From Lutibacter sp. (GTDB lineage: Bacteria > Bacteroidota > Bacteroidia > Flavobacteriales > Flavobacteriaceae): a stretch of DNA of 7,858 nt. Positions 1-7,304 of the stretch are shown here, one piece after another. The number at the start of each line of letters is the position of its first letter. The stretch's first letter is position 1. Made by a program: the position numbers and the translations under genes. The DNA is taken from positions 230,095-237,952 of the forward strand of contig NVVE01000001.1 in NCBI GenBank assembly GCA_002733285.1, in the 5' to 3' direction. A model generated the notes under the pieces. That model ran no database searches. It was not told the origin of the DNA and was given only the letters and a program-made list of their open reading frames with translations.

Positions 1-831
1 AAAGATGGTTTTGCAGGTGTTTTTAGATGTGATAATAAAGCAGTTCAAATGAATATTTTTGCTGGATTCAGTAAAAATGGAATTGATTGGGATATCAACC
101 ATGAGCCAATTGAAATGAAAGCAGGTAATACTGAAATGATAGATTCAGATTACAAATACGATCCTCGTGTTGTTTTTATTGAAGATAGATATTGGATTAC
201 TTGGTGTAATGGATATCACGGACCTACAATTGGAATAGCTTATACATTTGATTTTGAAGAGTTTTTTCAATGTGAAAATGCTTTTTTACCATTTAATAGG
301 AATGGAGTGTTATTTCCACAGAAAATTAATGGAAAATATGCAATGCTAAGTCGTCCAAGTGATAATGGACATACTCCATTTGGAGATATTTATCTTAGTT
401 ATAGTCCTGATATGAAGTATTGGGGAGAACATCGATGCGTTATGAAAGCAACACCGTTTGAAGATAGTGCTTGGCAATGTACTAAAATTGGGGCTGGTCC
501 AATTCCTATTTTAACTAAAGAAGGATGGCTAATGTTGTATCATGGTGTAATAAATACCTGCAACGGATTTAGATATGCAATGGGTGCTGCTATATTAGAT
601 GAAAATAATCCTGAGATAGTGAAATATAGAACACAATCATATTTATTAGGACCTCATGTTAATTATGAACAGGTTGGAGATGTGCCAAATGTGGTATTTC
701 CATGTGCAGCCTTACATGATGAAAAGGAAGATAAATTAACCATTTATTATGGTGCTGCAGATACTGTAGTGGCAATGGCATTTGGAAAATTAAGTGAAGT
801 GATTCAATATACAATGGATAATAGTTTGTAA
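1..831 (+). CDS. GH130 beta-1,4-mannoside phosphorylase, 5' end missing (probably mannosyl-GlcNAc phosphorylase)
   Basis: The reading frame is open from base 1, so the gene starts before the window; the ATG at 49 is an internal Met. 276 residues are visible. The catalytic-acid region Y-D-P-R-V is at visible residues 53-57 (Asp codon 160-162). Aligned from memory with the human gut phosphorylase Uhgb_MP (catalytic Asp104), the spacing keeps all the phosphate ligands I recall: Arg at 298-300, Arg at 352-354, Lys at 484-486 and His at 541-543. A sugar-binding Asp in G-A-A-D is also kept. That alignment implies about 50 missing residues and a full length near 326, normal for subfamily GH130_2. 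Retained phosphate ligands argue for a phosphorylase, not a hydrolase. No export signal can be judged, but the family is normally cytoplasmic. Product would be mannose 1-phosphate. Man-beta-1,4-GlcNAc as substrate is inferred from the neighbouring N-glycan genes; beta-1,4-mannooligosaccharides are the alternative. Confidence 0.9.
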   Translation, partial: KDGFAGVFRCDNKAVQMNIFAGFSKNGIDWDINHEPIEMKAGNTEMIDSDYKYDPRVVFIEDRYWITWCNGYHGPTIGIAYTFDFEEFFQCENAFLPFNRNGVLFPQKINGKYAMLSRPSDNGHTPFGDIYLSYSPDMKYWGEHRCVMKATPFEDSAWQCTKIGAGPIPILTKEGWLMLYHGVINTCNGFRYAMGAAILDENNPEIVKYRTQSYLLGPHVNYEQVGDVPNVVFPCAALHDEKEDKLTIYYGAADTVVAMAFGKLSEVIQYTMDNSL

Positions 832-843
832 AATTATAGACCT

Positions 844-1911
844 ATGGATTTAAAGTTTAAGTTTTTTGTAATTATAGGATGCTTGTCCTTGATGAGTTGT
901 GCTCAATCTAATAAAGAAATTATTCCTAATAGATATATTGCTTATCAAACTTCTTCAGTAATTAAAATAGATGGAGAAGATAATGATGAGTCTTGGAGTA
1001 AAGTAGAGTGGTCGGAAAATTTTATTGACATTGAAGGAGTTAAAAATCCAACCTATAAAACTCAGGTAAAAATGTTATGGGATGAAACTTATTTTTACAT
1101 TTTCGCAAAAATGGAAGAACCTCATGTTTGGGCAACTTTAAAACAAAAGGATACTATTATTTTTTATAATAATGATTTTGAAGTTTTTATTGATCCTGAT
1201 GGAGATACTCATAATTATTATGAATTAGAATTGAATGCTTTAAATACCAATTGGGATTTATTTATTTCAAAACCATATAGAGAAGGAAATGTTGTTTTAA
1301 ATGATTGGACAGTTACGGGTTTAAAGTCAGCTGTTAAAATTGATGGAACAATCAATAATCCAAATGATATAGATGAAGGTTGGGTTGTTGAAATGGCTAT
1401 TCCTTGGTCAGTTTATAAAAAAGCATATTCTGAAGATGTAGTACCAAGAGATCAGTTTTGGAGAGTGAATTTTTCAAGAGTGAATTGGGATTTTCAAATT
1501 ACTGATGGAAAATATGAACGTAAAAAGGATACCGATGGGAAATTTTTGCATGAATACAATTGGGTTTGGTCAGCAACAGGTGTAGTAAATATGCATGAAC
1601 CTGAAAAATGGGGCTATGTTTATTTTTCATCAAAACTGGCTGGTCAAAAAGATGATTTTATAATTCCACAAGATGAAAAAATTAAATGGGAATTGTACAA
1701 ATTACATAGAGCGCAAAAAGAATTTTTCAAAAAAAATAATACATATTCAACTACTATAGATGCTCTAACTTCAAAGGCAATTATTGTATCCCATAAAACA
1801 TTAATTCCTACATTTGAAATTCATAGTACTGGATATAATTTAACTGTTAAAAGCCCATTTTCTAACAAAACAATGATTGTTACTGAAGATGGAAAATTTA
1901 TTTCAAAATAA
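844..1911 (+). CDS. CBM9-like carbohydrate-binding lipoprotein
   Basis: 355 residues, starting 12 bases after the GH130 stop. The N-terminus is a lipoprotein signal: a hydrophobic stretch from about residue 7, then L-M-S-C with the lipidated Cys at 19. This supports the ATG at 844. Residues about 33-265 look like a family 9-like carbohydrate-binding beta-sandwich: I-K-I-D-G-E-x-x-D-E-S-W near the start, then V-K-M-L-W-D-E-T-Y-F-Y-I-F-A, F-E-V-F-I-D-P-D-G-D, a W-V-V-E-M-A-I-P-W strand, F-W-R-V-N-F-S-R, and the closing P-E-K-W-G-Y-V. Residues about 275-355 form a separate tail with a predicted helix (W-E-L-Y-K-L-H-R-A-Q) and a short beta-rich end, a layout I associate with stand-alone proteins of this type. 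No catalytic residues are recognised. It probably binds glycan at the cell envelope and helps an enzyme of the operon, perhaps the next gene, 7 bases away. The ligand is not predictable. Confidence 0.85.
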   Translation: MDLKFKFFVIIGCLSLMSCAQSNKEIIPNRYIAYQTSSVIKIDGEDNDESWSKVEWSENFIDIEGVKNPTYKTQVKMLWDETYFYIFAKMEEPHVWATLKQKDTIIFYNNDFEVFIDPDGDTHNYYELELNALNTNWDLFISKPYREGNVVLNDWTVTGLKSAVKIDGTINNPNDIDEGWVVEMAIPWSVYKKAYSEDVVPRDQFWRVNFSRVNWDFQITDGKYERKKDTDGKFLHEYNWVWSATGVVNMHEPEKWGYVYFSSKLAGQKDDFIIPQDEKIKWELYKLHRAQKEFFKKNNTYSTTIDALTSKAIIVSHKTLIPTFEIHSTGYNLTVKSPFSNKTMIVTEDGKFISK

Positions 1912-1918
1912 TTCAATA

Positions 1919-3025
1919 ATGAAAGTAGCCCAAGTATTTTTAATCGCATTACTAATTAGTTTTGTTTCGTGCACAAGTAAAGTAGAAAAGCCAAAAGTAG
2001 TAGGAAAAACTATCACTGAATTTGAATTTGGAGTTTGGACTACAGCCAATGATAAGAAATCAAACGAAGAGTATGCTCAAGAGTTTGAAAAATATAAAAA
2101 TGCAGGTATTGATGAAGTTTTAATTAATACAGGTACAGATCCTGTTCTATTAAATAGAATTACTCCAATTGCTGTTGAAAAAGGGCTAAAAGTACATGCT
2201 TGGATTATGACTATGAACCGACCTGGAGATTCTATCGCATTAACTCATCCAGAATGGTATGCTGTTAGTAAAGAAGGAAAATCGTGTTTTGACACTAGAC
2301 CTTATGTAGATTATTACCAATGGTTATGTCCTACAAGAAAAGAGTCTCGTAATCATATTTTAGGATTAGTAGAAGGTTTAGCTAAAATTGATGGAATTGA
2401 GAGTGTTCATTTAGATTATATTCGTTTCTCTGATATTTTCTTACCCATAGGATTACTTCCTAAATACAATTTAAAGCAAGAAACGGAACTTCCTGAATTT
2501 GATTTTTGTTACTGTGATGTTTGTATCAGTGAGTTTGAAAAAATTCATCATAAAAACCCTAAAGAAAGTGGAAATACTTCAATTGATATGGAGTGGAAAC
2601 AGTTTCGTTTAAATGCTGTTAAAAGAGTAGTTGATGAAGCTTATGAAATAGCTCATAAATACAATAAAAATTTAACTGCGGCGGTTTTTCCTTACCCTGA
2701 AATGGCAGATCATATGGTACGTCAACGTTGGGATAAATGGAATATTGATGAAGTATACCCAATGATTTATCACGGTTTTTATAATGAAGAAATTGATTGG
2801 ATTGGATTTGCAACCAAGCAAGGAGTTGAAGATGTAAAGGATAAAGGAATTGGAGTGAACACAGGAGTTTATATTCCGCCATTTAAATCTAATGAAGAAT
2901 TAAAAGAAGCCATTTTATTGGCAAAAGAAAATGGAGCGAAAGGAGTTACATTTTTTGATGGAAATGCTTTAACAAAAGAGTATTTACAAACAATTAAAGA
3001 AACTAAAGAAAGTTTTAAAAAGTAA
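1919..3025 (+). CDS. Lipoprotein with glycoside-hydrolase-like TIM barrel (GHL10/DUF187 type), activity unknown
   Basis: 368 residues from the ATG at 1919, chosen because it places a clean lipoprotein signal (S-F-V-S-C, Cys18) at the N-terminus; the upstream in-frame ATG at 1877 lies inside the previous gene. Residues about 30-360 read as one TIM barrel: F-G-V-W at strand 1, G-I-D-E-V-L-I-N-T at strand 2, G-L-K-V-H-A-W-I-M-T at strand 3, D-G-I-E-S-V-H-L-D-Y-I-R-F (His164, Asp166, Arg169) at strand 4, a P-Y-P-E stretch with Glu261, I-D-E-V-Y-P-M-I-Y-H, and G-V-T-F-F-D near the end. The H-x-D-Y-I-R motif is characteristic of GHL10/DUF187-type hydrolase-like proteins. A Cys cluster F-C-Y-C-D-V-C (Cys197, 199, 202) follows, with further Cys at 123 and 137. 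Asp166 and Glu261 are candidate catalytic acids, by position only. Context suggests an envelope enzyme acting on N-glycans or glycopeptides. I cannot assign a substrate. Confidence 0.8.
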   Translation: MKVAQVFLIALLISFVSCTSKVEKPKVVGKTITEFEFGVWTTANDKKSNEEYAQEFEKYKNAGIDEVLINTGTDPVLLNRITPIAVEKGLKVHAWIMTMNRPGDSIALTHPEWYAVSKEGKSCFDTRPYVDYYQWLCPTRKESRNHILGLVEGLAKIDGIESVHLDYIRFSDIFLPIGLLPKYNLKQETELPEFDFCYCDVCISEFEKIHHKNPKESGNTSIDMEWKQFRLNAVKRVVDEAYEIAHKYNKNLTAAVFPYPEMADHMVRQRWDKWNIDEVYPMIYHGFYNEEIDWIGFATKQGVEDVKDKGIGVNTGVYIPPFKSNEELKEAILLAKENGAKGVTFFDGNALTKEYLQTIKETKESFKK

Positions 3026-3028
3026 TAA

Positions 3029-5269
3029 ATGAAAAAATCTGGACTTGCATTATTCATAGTTTTATTTAGTATTGTTAGTTGTGTCAAACAAGAGGAAATA
3101 CCACTGAAATTAACTGATTATGTAAATCCGTTTATTGGTACTGATGGTCCTGGTAATACATATCCAGGAGCAACAGTTCCTTTTGGAATGGTACAATTAA
3201 GTCCGGATATAGGAATTCCTGGTTGGGATAGAATTGCAGGTTATTATTATAAAGACTCTATTATTTCTGGATTCTCACATATGCATTTAACGGGAACTGG
3301 AGCTGGTGATTTGTATGATATTTTGGTGATGCCAACCAATAGCCGTTCTAATAAAAGAATTGAAGAAAACAATAATAAACCATTTTCTAGTTTTTCGCAC
3401 GATAGTGAAAAAGCTTCACCAGGCTATTATTCAGTTGATTTATTGGATTTTGGTATTAAGGCAGAGTTAACAGCTACCAGAAGAACAGGAATTCATCAAT
3501 ATACTTTTCCAAAGGATGATAAAACTCAAATTCATATAGATTTAGGTTATGCTTTAAACTGGGACAGTCCTACAGATACTTATTTAAAAGTTGTTAATTA
3601 CTCTACAATTGAAGGTTATAGAAAATCTTCTGGTTGGGCAAAAGATCAACGTGTATATTTTGTTATCAAACTATCAAAAGAGTTTGATGCTTACCAATTA
3701 TTTGAAGACAATCATCTTATAGAAAATTCTGCGATAGGAAAAAATACCAAAATAATTTTAAATTATAAAACTGTTGAAAATGAACAAATAGTTTTAAAAA
3801 CGGGGGTTTCATCCGCTTCACTTGACGGTGCTTATAAATCTTTAGAGAAAGAGACAAGCGGTTTTGATTTCAAAAGATATAAAGAGGAAGCTAATAATTC
3901 TTGGGAAAAAGAGTTAAGTAAAATTGAAGTAACTACTTCAGAAAAAGATAAAAAAGAAATTTTTTATACTATGATGTATCAATCTATGTTGGCTCCTACT
4001 TTGTTGAGTGATTATAATGATCAATATAAGGGAGCAAATGATAGTATTCAAAAAGCTGTTGGTTTTGAGCGATATGATACTTTCTCACTTTGGGATACTT
4101 ACAGAGCTGCACATCCATTGTATACGATAGTGCATCCAGAGAGAACTTCTGATATGATTAATTCTTTGTTGGCTCATTATAAAGAGACTGGGTTGTTACC
4201 TGTTTGGTCTATGCAAGGAAATGAAACCAATATGATGATTGGTTATCACGCAGTTCCTGTTATTGTAGATGCCTATTTTAAAGGTGTTGAAAATTTTGAT
4301 ACTGATTTAGCTTTTGAAGCTTGTAAAACAAGTGCAATGACAGATACTCGTCAGATTGATAGTTATAAAGAACTAGGATATGTTCCTGTTGATAAACATC
4401 ACGAAAATTGGTCAGTGTCAAAAACATTGGAATATGCTTATGATGATTGGTGTATTGCTCAGTTTGCAAAAGCCTTGAATAAAACAGAAGACTATACTTA
4501 CTTTTTAGATAGATCTGAGAATTGGAGAAATGTTTATGATTCTCAAAGTACATTTATGAGACCTAAATATAAAAACGGTGAATTTGTTAAAGATTTTATT
4601 CCAAAGGAATACACACCATATTTTTGTGAAAACAATGCCTGGCAATATTTTTGGTCAGTACCTCAAAATATTGAAAGTTTAATTAAAGAGGTAGGTGGAA
4701 ATGAACTGTTTGAAAAGAAATTAGATACCATGTTTTCATTAAAATCACTGCCTGGGGATAAACTTCCAATTTTCAGCACTGGTATGATAGGACAATATGC
4801 TCATGGAAATGAACCGAGTCACCACGTTGCCTACTTATATAACTATATCGAAAAACCTTGGAAAACTCAGAAATTAGTTAGAGAAATACTTGAAACACAA
4901 TATAAAAATACACCTGACGGACATTGTGGAAATGAGGATTGCGGACAAATGTCTTCTTGGTATATTTTTAGTTCATTAGGTTTTTATCCAGTAAATCCTG
5001 CTCAGGGAATTTATAGTTTTGGATCTCCCTTGTTTGATAATGCGATTATTAATTTAGAAGGTGGAAATAAGTTTGAAATTGAAGCAGTCAATAATAGTTC
5101 TGCAAACATTTATATTCAATCAATAGAATTAAATGGAGAGCAAATTCAAAGAAATTACATTACGCATAAAGAGATAATGCAAGGTGGAAAACTAATTTTT
5201 ACCATGGGAGAACTTCCTAATAAAGAGTTTAAGAACACGATGGCATTATCTTCAACAACATATAATTAA
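3029..5269 (+). CDS. GH92 exo-alpha-mannosidase lipoprotein
   Basis: 746 residues, usual length for the family; starts 3 bases after the previous stop. The lipoprotein signal ends S-I-V-S-C (Cys18). GH92 hallmarks appear in order: V-N-P-F-I-G-T (32-38), G-N-T-Y-P-G-A (42-48), P-F-G-M, P-G-W-D (Trp66), and G-F-S-H-M-H-L-T-G-T-G-A-G-D (81-94) in the N-terminal beta-sandwich. The (alpha/alpha)6 barrel then carries Y-A-Y-D-D-W-C (Asp472, Asp473), E-N-N-A-W-Q-Y (Glu534), H-G-N-E-P-S-H-H (Glu595) and G-N-E-D-C-G-Q-M-S-S-W-Y (Asp637). Glu534 matches the general acid of Bacteroides GH92 enzymes (Glu533 in BT3990, from memory) and Asp637 the base region. GH92 enzymes are calcium-dependent inverting alpha-mannosidases. 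Here the enzyme would trim high-mannose N-glycans. Its linkage preference (1,2, 1,3 or 1,6) cannot be read safely from sequence. Residues after the lipidated Cys (V-K-Q-E-E) resemble a Bacteroidota surface-export signal. Confidence 0.96.
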   Translation: MKKSGLALFIVLFSIVSCVKQEEIPLKLTDYVNPFIGTDGPGNTYPGATVPFGMVQLSPDIGIPGWDRIAGYYYKDSIISGFSHMHLTGTGAGDLYDILVMPTNSRSNKRIEENNNKPFSSFSHDSEKASPGYYSVDLLDFGIKAELTATRRTGIHQYTFPKDDKTQIHIDLGYALNWDSPTDTYLKVVNYSTIEGYRKSSGWAKDQRVYFVIKLSKEFDAYQLFEDNHLIENSAIGKNTKIILNYKTVENEQIVLKTGVSSASLDGAYKSLEKETSGFDFKRYKEEANNSWEKELSKIEVTTSEKDKKEIFYTMMYQSMLAPTLLSDYNDQYKGANDSIQKAVGFERYDTFSLWDTYRAAHPLYTIVHPERTSDMINSLLAHYKETGLLPVWSMQGNETNMMIGYHAVPVIVDAYFKGVENFDTDLAFEACKTSAMTDTRQIDSYKELGYVPVDKHHENWSVSKTLEYAYDDWCIAQFAKALNKTEDYTYFLDRSENWRNVYDSQSTFMRPKYKNGEFVKDFIPKEYTPYFCENNAWQYFWSVPQNIESLIKEVGGNELFEKKLDTMFSLKSLPGDKLPIFSTGMIGQYAHGNEPSHHVAYLYNYIEKPWKTQKLVREILETQYKNTPDGHCGNEDCGQMSSWYIFSSLGFYPVNPAQGIYSFGSPLFDNAIINLEGGNKFEIEAVNNSSANIYIQSIELNGEQIQRNYITHKEIMQGGKLIFTMGELPNKEFKNTMALSSTTYN

Positions 5270-5278
5270 AACATAACT

Positions 5279-6298
5279 ATGTCAGATAGAAGAAATTTTA
5301 TTAAAAAAGCAGCATTAGGAAGTATTGGAATAAGTACTATAATGAGTTGTGGTGAAGTAGTTGAAAAAAATCAAGATGATAATCTTGATAATTCTGTGAA
5401 ACCAAATAAGAAACCGGTTATTATTTCTACTTGGAATCACGGATTACCTGCAAATGAAGAAACTTGGAAACAGCTTAAAAAGGGAAATTCTCCATTAGAT
5501 GCAATTGAATCTGGAATGAAAATTCCAGAAGGAGATCCTAAAGTTAGAAGTGTTGGTTATGGAGGTTTTCCTGACAGGGAAGGTAAAGTAACTCTAGATG
5601 CTTGTATTATGGATCATAATAGTAACTGTGGATCAGTATCTTTTTTACAAGGAATTAAACATCCAATTTCAGTAGCTAAAAAAGTTTTGCAAAATACACC
5701 TCATGTAATGTTATCAGGTAAAGGAGCGTTACAATTCGCCTTGTCAGAAGGTTTTGTCGAAGAAAATTTATTAACTGCTGAAGCTGAAAAAGATTGGAAA
5801 AAGTGGCTTGAAGAGTCGAAATACAAACCAGTTATAAATATGGAAAACCACGATACTATTAGTATGCTTATGGTTGATGGTGAAGGAAATCTTTCAGGTG
5901 GTTGCACAACGAGTGGTGCAGCTTGGAAAATGCACGGTAGAGTTGGAGATTCTCCTATTATCGGAGCTGGATTATTTTTAGATAATGAAGTTGGTGCAGC
6001 TGCTGCTACAGGTTTAGGAGAAGCAGTTATTAGAACAGCAGGAAGTGCAATGGTGGTTGAATTAATGAGACAAGGGAAATCACCTTATGATGCTTGTAAA
6101 GAAATTGTAGAACGTATTTACAACAAGCATAAAAACCATAAGGATATGGAATATTTGCAAGTTGGTTTTATTGCAATTAATAAAAATGGTGAACACGCCG
6201 GGTACAGTTTAAGATCTGGTTTTAATTATGCCATTTGTGACGAAGAAAAGGGAAATAGAATGGAAGATGCCCAATTTAAAATGTCTTGGGATAATTAA
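5279..6298 (+). CDS. N4-(beta-N-acetylglucosaminyl)-L-asparaginase (glycosylasparaginase), Tat-like lipoprotein
   Basis: 339 residues. This Ntn-hydrolase cleaves the amide bond between GlcNAc and asparagine, releasing the sugar from Asn-linked glycans once peptide has been removed. It is made as a precursor that cuts itself before a catalytic Thr. The H-D-T processing site is at residues 191-193, so Thr193 becomes the N-terminal nucleophile of the beta chain. Using a constant offset of 41, every key residue I recall from the Flavobacterium (Elizabethkingia) meningosepticum enzyme is present: Trp52 (W11), Thr193 (T152), Thr211 (T170), Arg221 (R180), Asp224 (D183), Thr244-Gly245 (T203-G204). 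The N-terminus S-D-R-R-N-F-I-K-K is twin-arginine-like, followed by a hydrophobic run and I-M-S-C (Cys24), so export through Tat and lipidation are both likely. The gene sits 9 bases after the GH92 gene. It is the best evidence that the operon handles N-glycans. Confidence 0.95.
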   Translation: MSDRRNFIKKAALGSIGISTIMSCGEVVEKNQDDNLDNSVKPNKKPVIISTWNHGLPANEETWKQLKKGNSPLDAIESGMKIPEGDPKVRSVGYGGFPDREGKVTLDACIMDHNSNCGSVSFLQGIKHPISVAKKVLQNTPHVMLSGKGALQFALSEGFVEENLLTAEAEKDWKKWLEESKYKPVINMENHDTISMLMVDGEGNLSGGCTTSGAAWKMHGRVGDSPIIGAGLFLDNEVGAAAATGLGEAVIRTAGSAMVVELMRQGKSPYDACKEIVERIYNKHKNHKDMEYLQVGFIAINKNGEHAGYSLRSGFNYAICDEEKGNRMEDAQFKMSWDN

Positions 6299-6312
6299 GA
6301 TAAAAGAAAAAA

Positions 6313-7299
6313 ATGATGAATATAAATTATCCAATAAAATTTGAACCTATTTTAAAAGATAAAATTTGGGGAGGAGAGAAATTAAAAACACTTTTTAATA
6401 AAAAATCTACAAGAAAAGATATTGGAGAAAGTTGGGAAGTTTCTGATGTTAACGGAAATGTTTCAGTTGTAACTAACGGTGATTTAAAAGGAAAAACTTT
6501 ACAAGAAATTCTAAGACTTTATAAAGATCAATTAGTTGGGGAAAATGTGTATAAGAACTTTGGAGATAATTTTCCCTTATTAATAAAATTTATTGATGCT
6601 AAGGAAGCATTGAGCATACAAGTACACCCAAATGATGATTTAGCCAAGGAGCGTCATAATTCTTTTGGGAAAACAGAAATGTGGTATGTAATGCAAGCAG
6701 AGGATGAAGGGGATTTAATTGTTGGTTTTAATAAAGATTCTTCAAAAGAAGAATATGTAGAGCATCTTGAAAATAAAAAACTATTAGAAATTTTAAATCA
6801 GGAAAAAGTAAAAAAAGGAGATGTTTATTTTATTCCAACTGGTAGAATTCATGCAATTGGAGCAGGAGTTTTATTAGCAGAAATTCAGCAGACAAGTGAT
6901 ATTACTTATAGAGTATATGATTGGGACAGGTTAGATGACGAAGGGAATTCTAGAGAATTGCATACGGAATTGGCGTTGGATGCAATCGATTATTCTTCAG
7001 AGAAAAAATATACGACAGATTATAAAACTGAAACTAATAAATCTACTCCAGTGGTAGATTGTAATTATTTCACAACAAATTTATTGACTGTAAATGGGGA
7101 GGTAAATGTGAATAATAATGATAAGGATTCATTTGTAATTTATATGTGTGTTGAAGGTGAAGTTGTAATTAATTACAATGACTCAAAACAAGAAAGACTT
7201 GTAAAAGGAGAAACAATTCTTATTCCTGCGAGTTTAAATGAGTTTCAAGTTATTTCATCAGAAAATTCAGAATTATTGGAAGTTTATATTAAAAGTTAA
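6313..7299 (+). CDS. manA: Mannose-6-phosphate isomerase, class I
   Basis: 328 residues from ATG 6313; a second ATG follows directly at 6316 and cannot be excluded. The leader is A-rich, as is common for Bacteroidota starts. The enzyme interconverts mannose 6-phosphate and fructose 6-phosphate in the cytoplasm, and no signal peptide is present. The short class I (Bacillus-like) cupin layout is clear. The early motif is K-D-K-I-W-G-G. Zinc ligands are Gln103 and His105 in I-Q-V-H-P, Glu122 in K-T-E-M-W-Y, and His180 in G-R-I-H-A-I-G. A Q-Q-T-S-D-I-T-Y-R-V-Y-D-W-D-R stretch follows with the conserved active-site Arg200. The C-terminal domain (about 240-328) is a second cupin-like fold. Its place between glycoprotein-degrading enzymes suggests it channels mannose released by GH92 and mannose 1-phosphate from GH130 into glycolysis. 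Those routes also need a mannose kinase and a phosphomannomutase, neither of which is in the window. Confidence 0.95.
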   Translation: MMNINYPIKFEPILKDKIWGGEKLKTLFNKKSTRKDIGESWEVSDVNGNVSVVTNGDLKGKTLQEILRLYKDQLVGENVYKNFGDNFPLLIKFIDAKEALSIQVHPNDDLAKERHNSFGKTEMWYVMQAEDEGDLIVGFNKDSSKEEYVEHLENKKLLEILNQEKVKKGDVYFIPTGRIHAIGAGVLLAEIQQTSDITYRVYDWDRLDDEGNSRELHTELALDAIDYSSEKKYTTDYKTETNKSTPVVDCNYFTTNLLTVNGEVNVNNNDKDSFVIYMCVEGEVVINYNDSKQERLVKGETILIPASLNEFQVISSENSELLEVYIKS

Positions 7300-7304
7300 C
7301 CACT

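Noticed and set aside
49..51. ATG at 49 as the start of the GH130 gene
   Set aside because: The frame is open back to base 1 and the protein would lack about 66 N-terminal residues that the family needs; it is an internal Met.
844..1911. CBM9-like protein as the binding part of a xylanase system
   Set aside because: Classical CBM9 modules are attached to GH10 xylanases, but this one stands alone next to N-glycan enzymes and no xylan genes are present in the window.
1877..1918. Upstream in-frame ATG for the TIM-barrel gene
   Set aside because: It lies within the CBM9-like gene and would add 14 residues in front of a typical lipoprotein signal peptide that starts at 1919.
2619..3087. Two open frames on the - strand (2619-2882 and 2869-3087)
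   Set aside because: They lie opposite well-conserved coding sequence, show no recognisable domain, and have AT-rich composition expected of chance frames.
4278..4553. Open frame on the - strand inside the GH92 gene
   Set aside because: It lies wholly opposite conserved GH92 barrel sequence and resembles no known family.
5701..5907. Open frame on the - strand inside the glycosylasparaginase gene
   Set aside because: It lies opposite the catalytic-Thr region, whose conservation explains the lack of stops; there is no start signal or domain.
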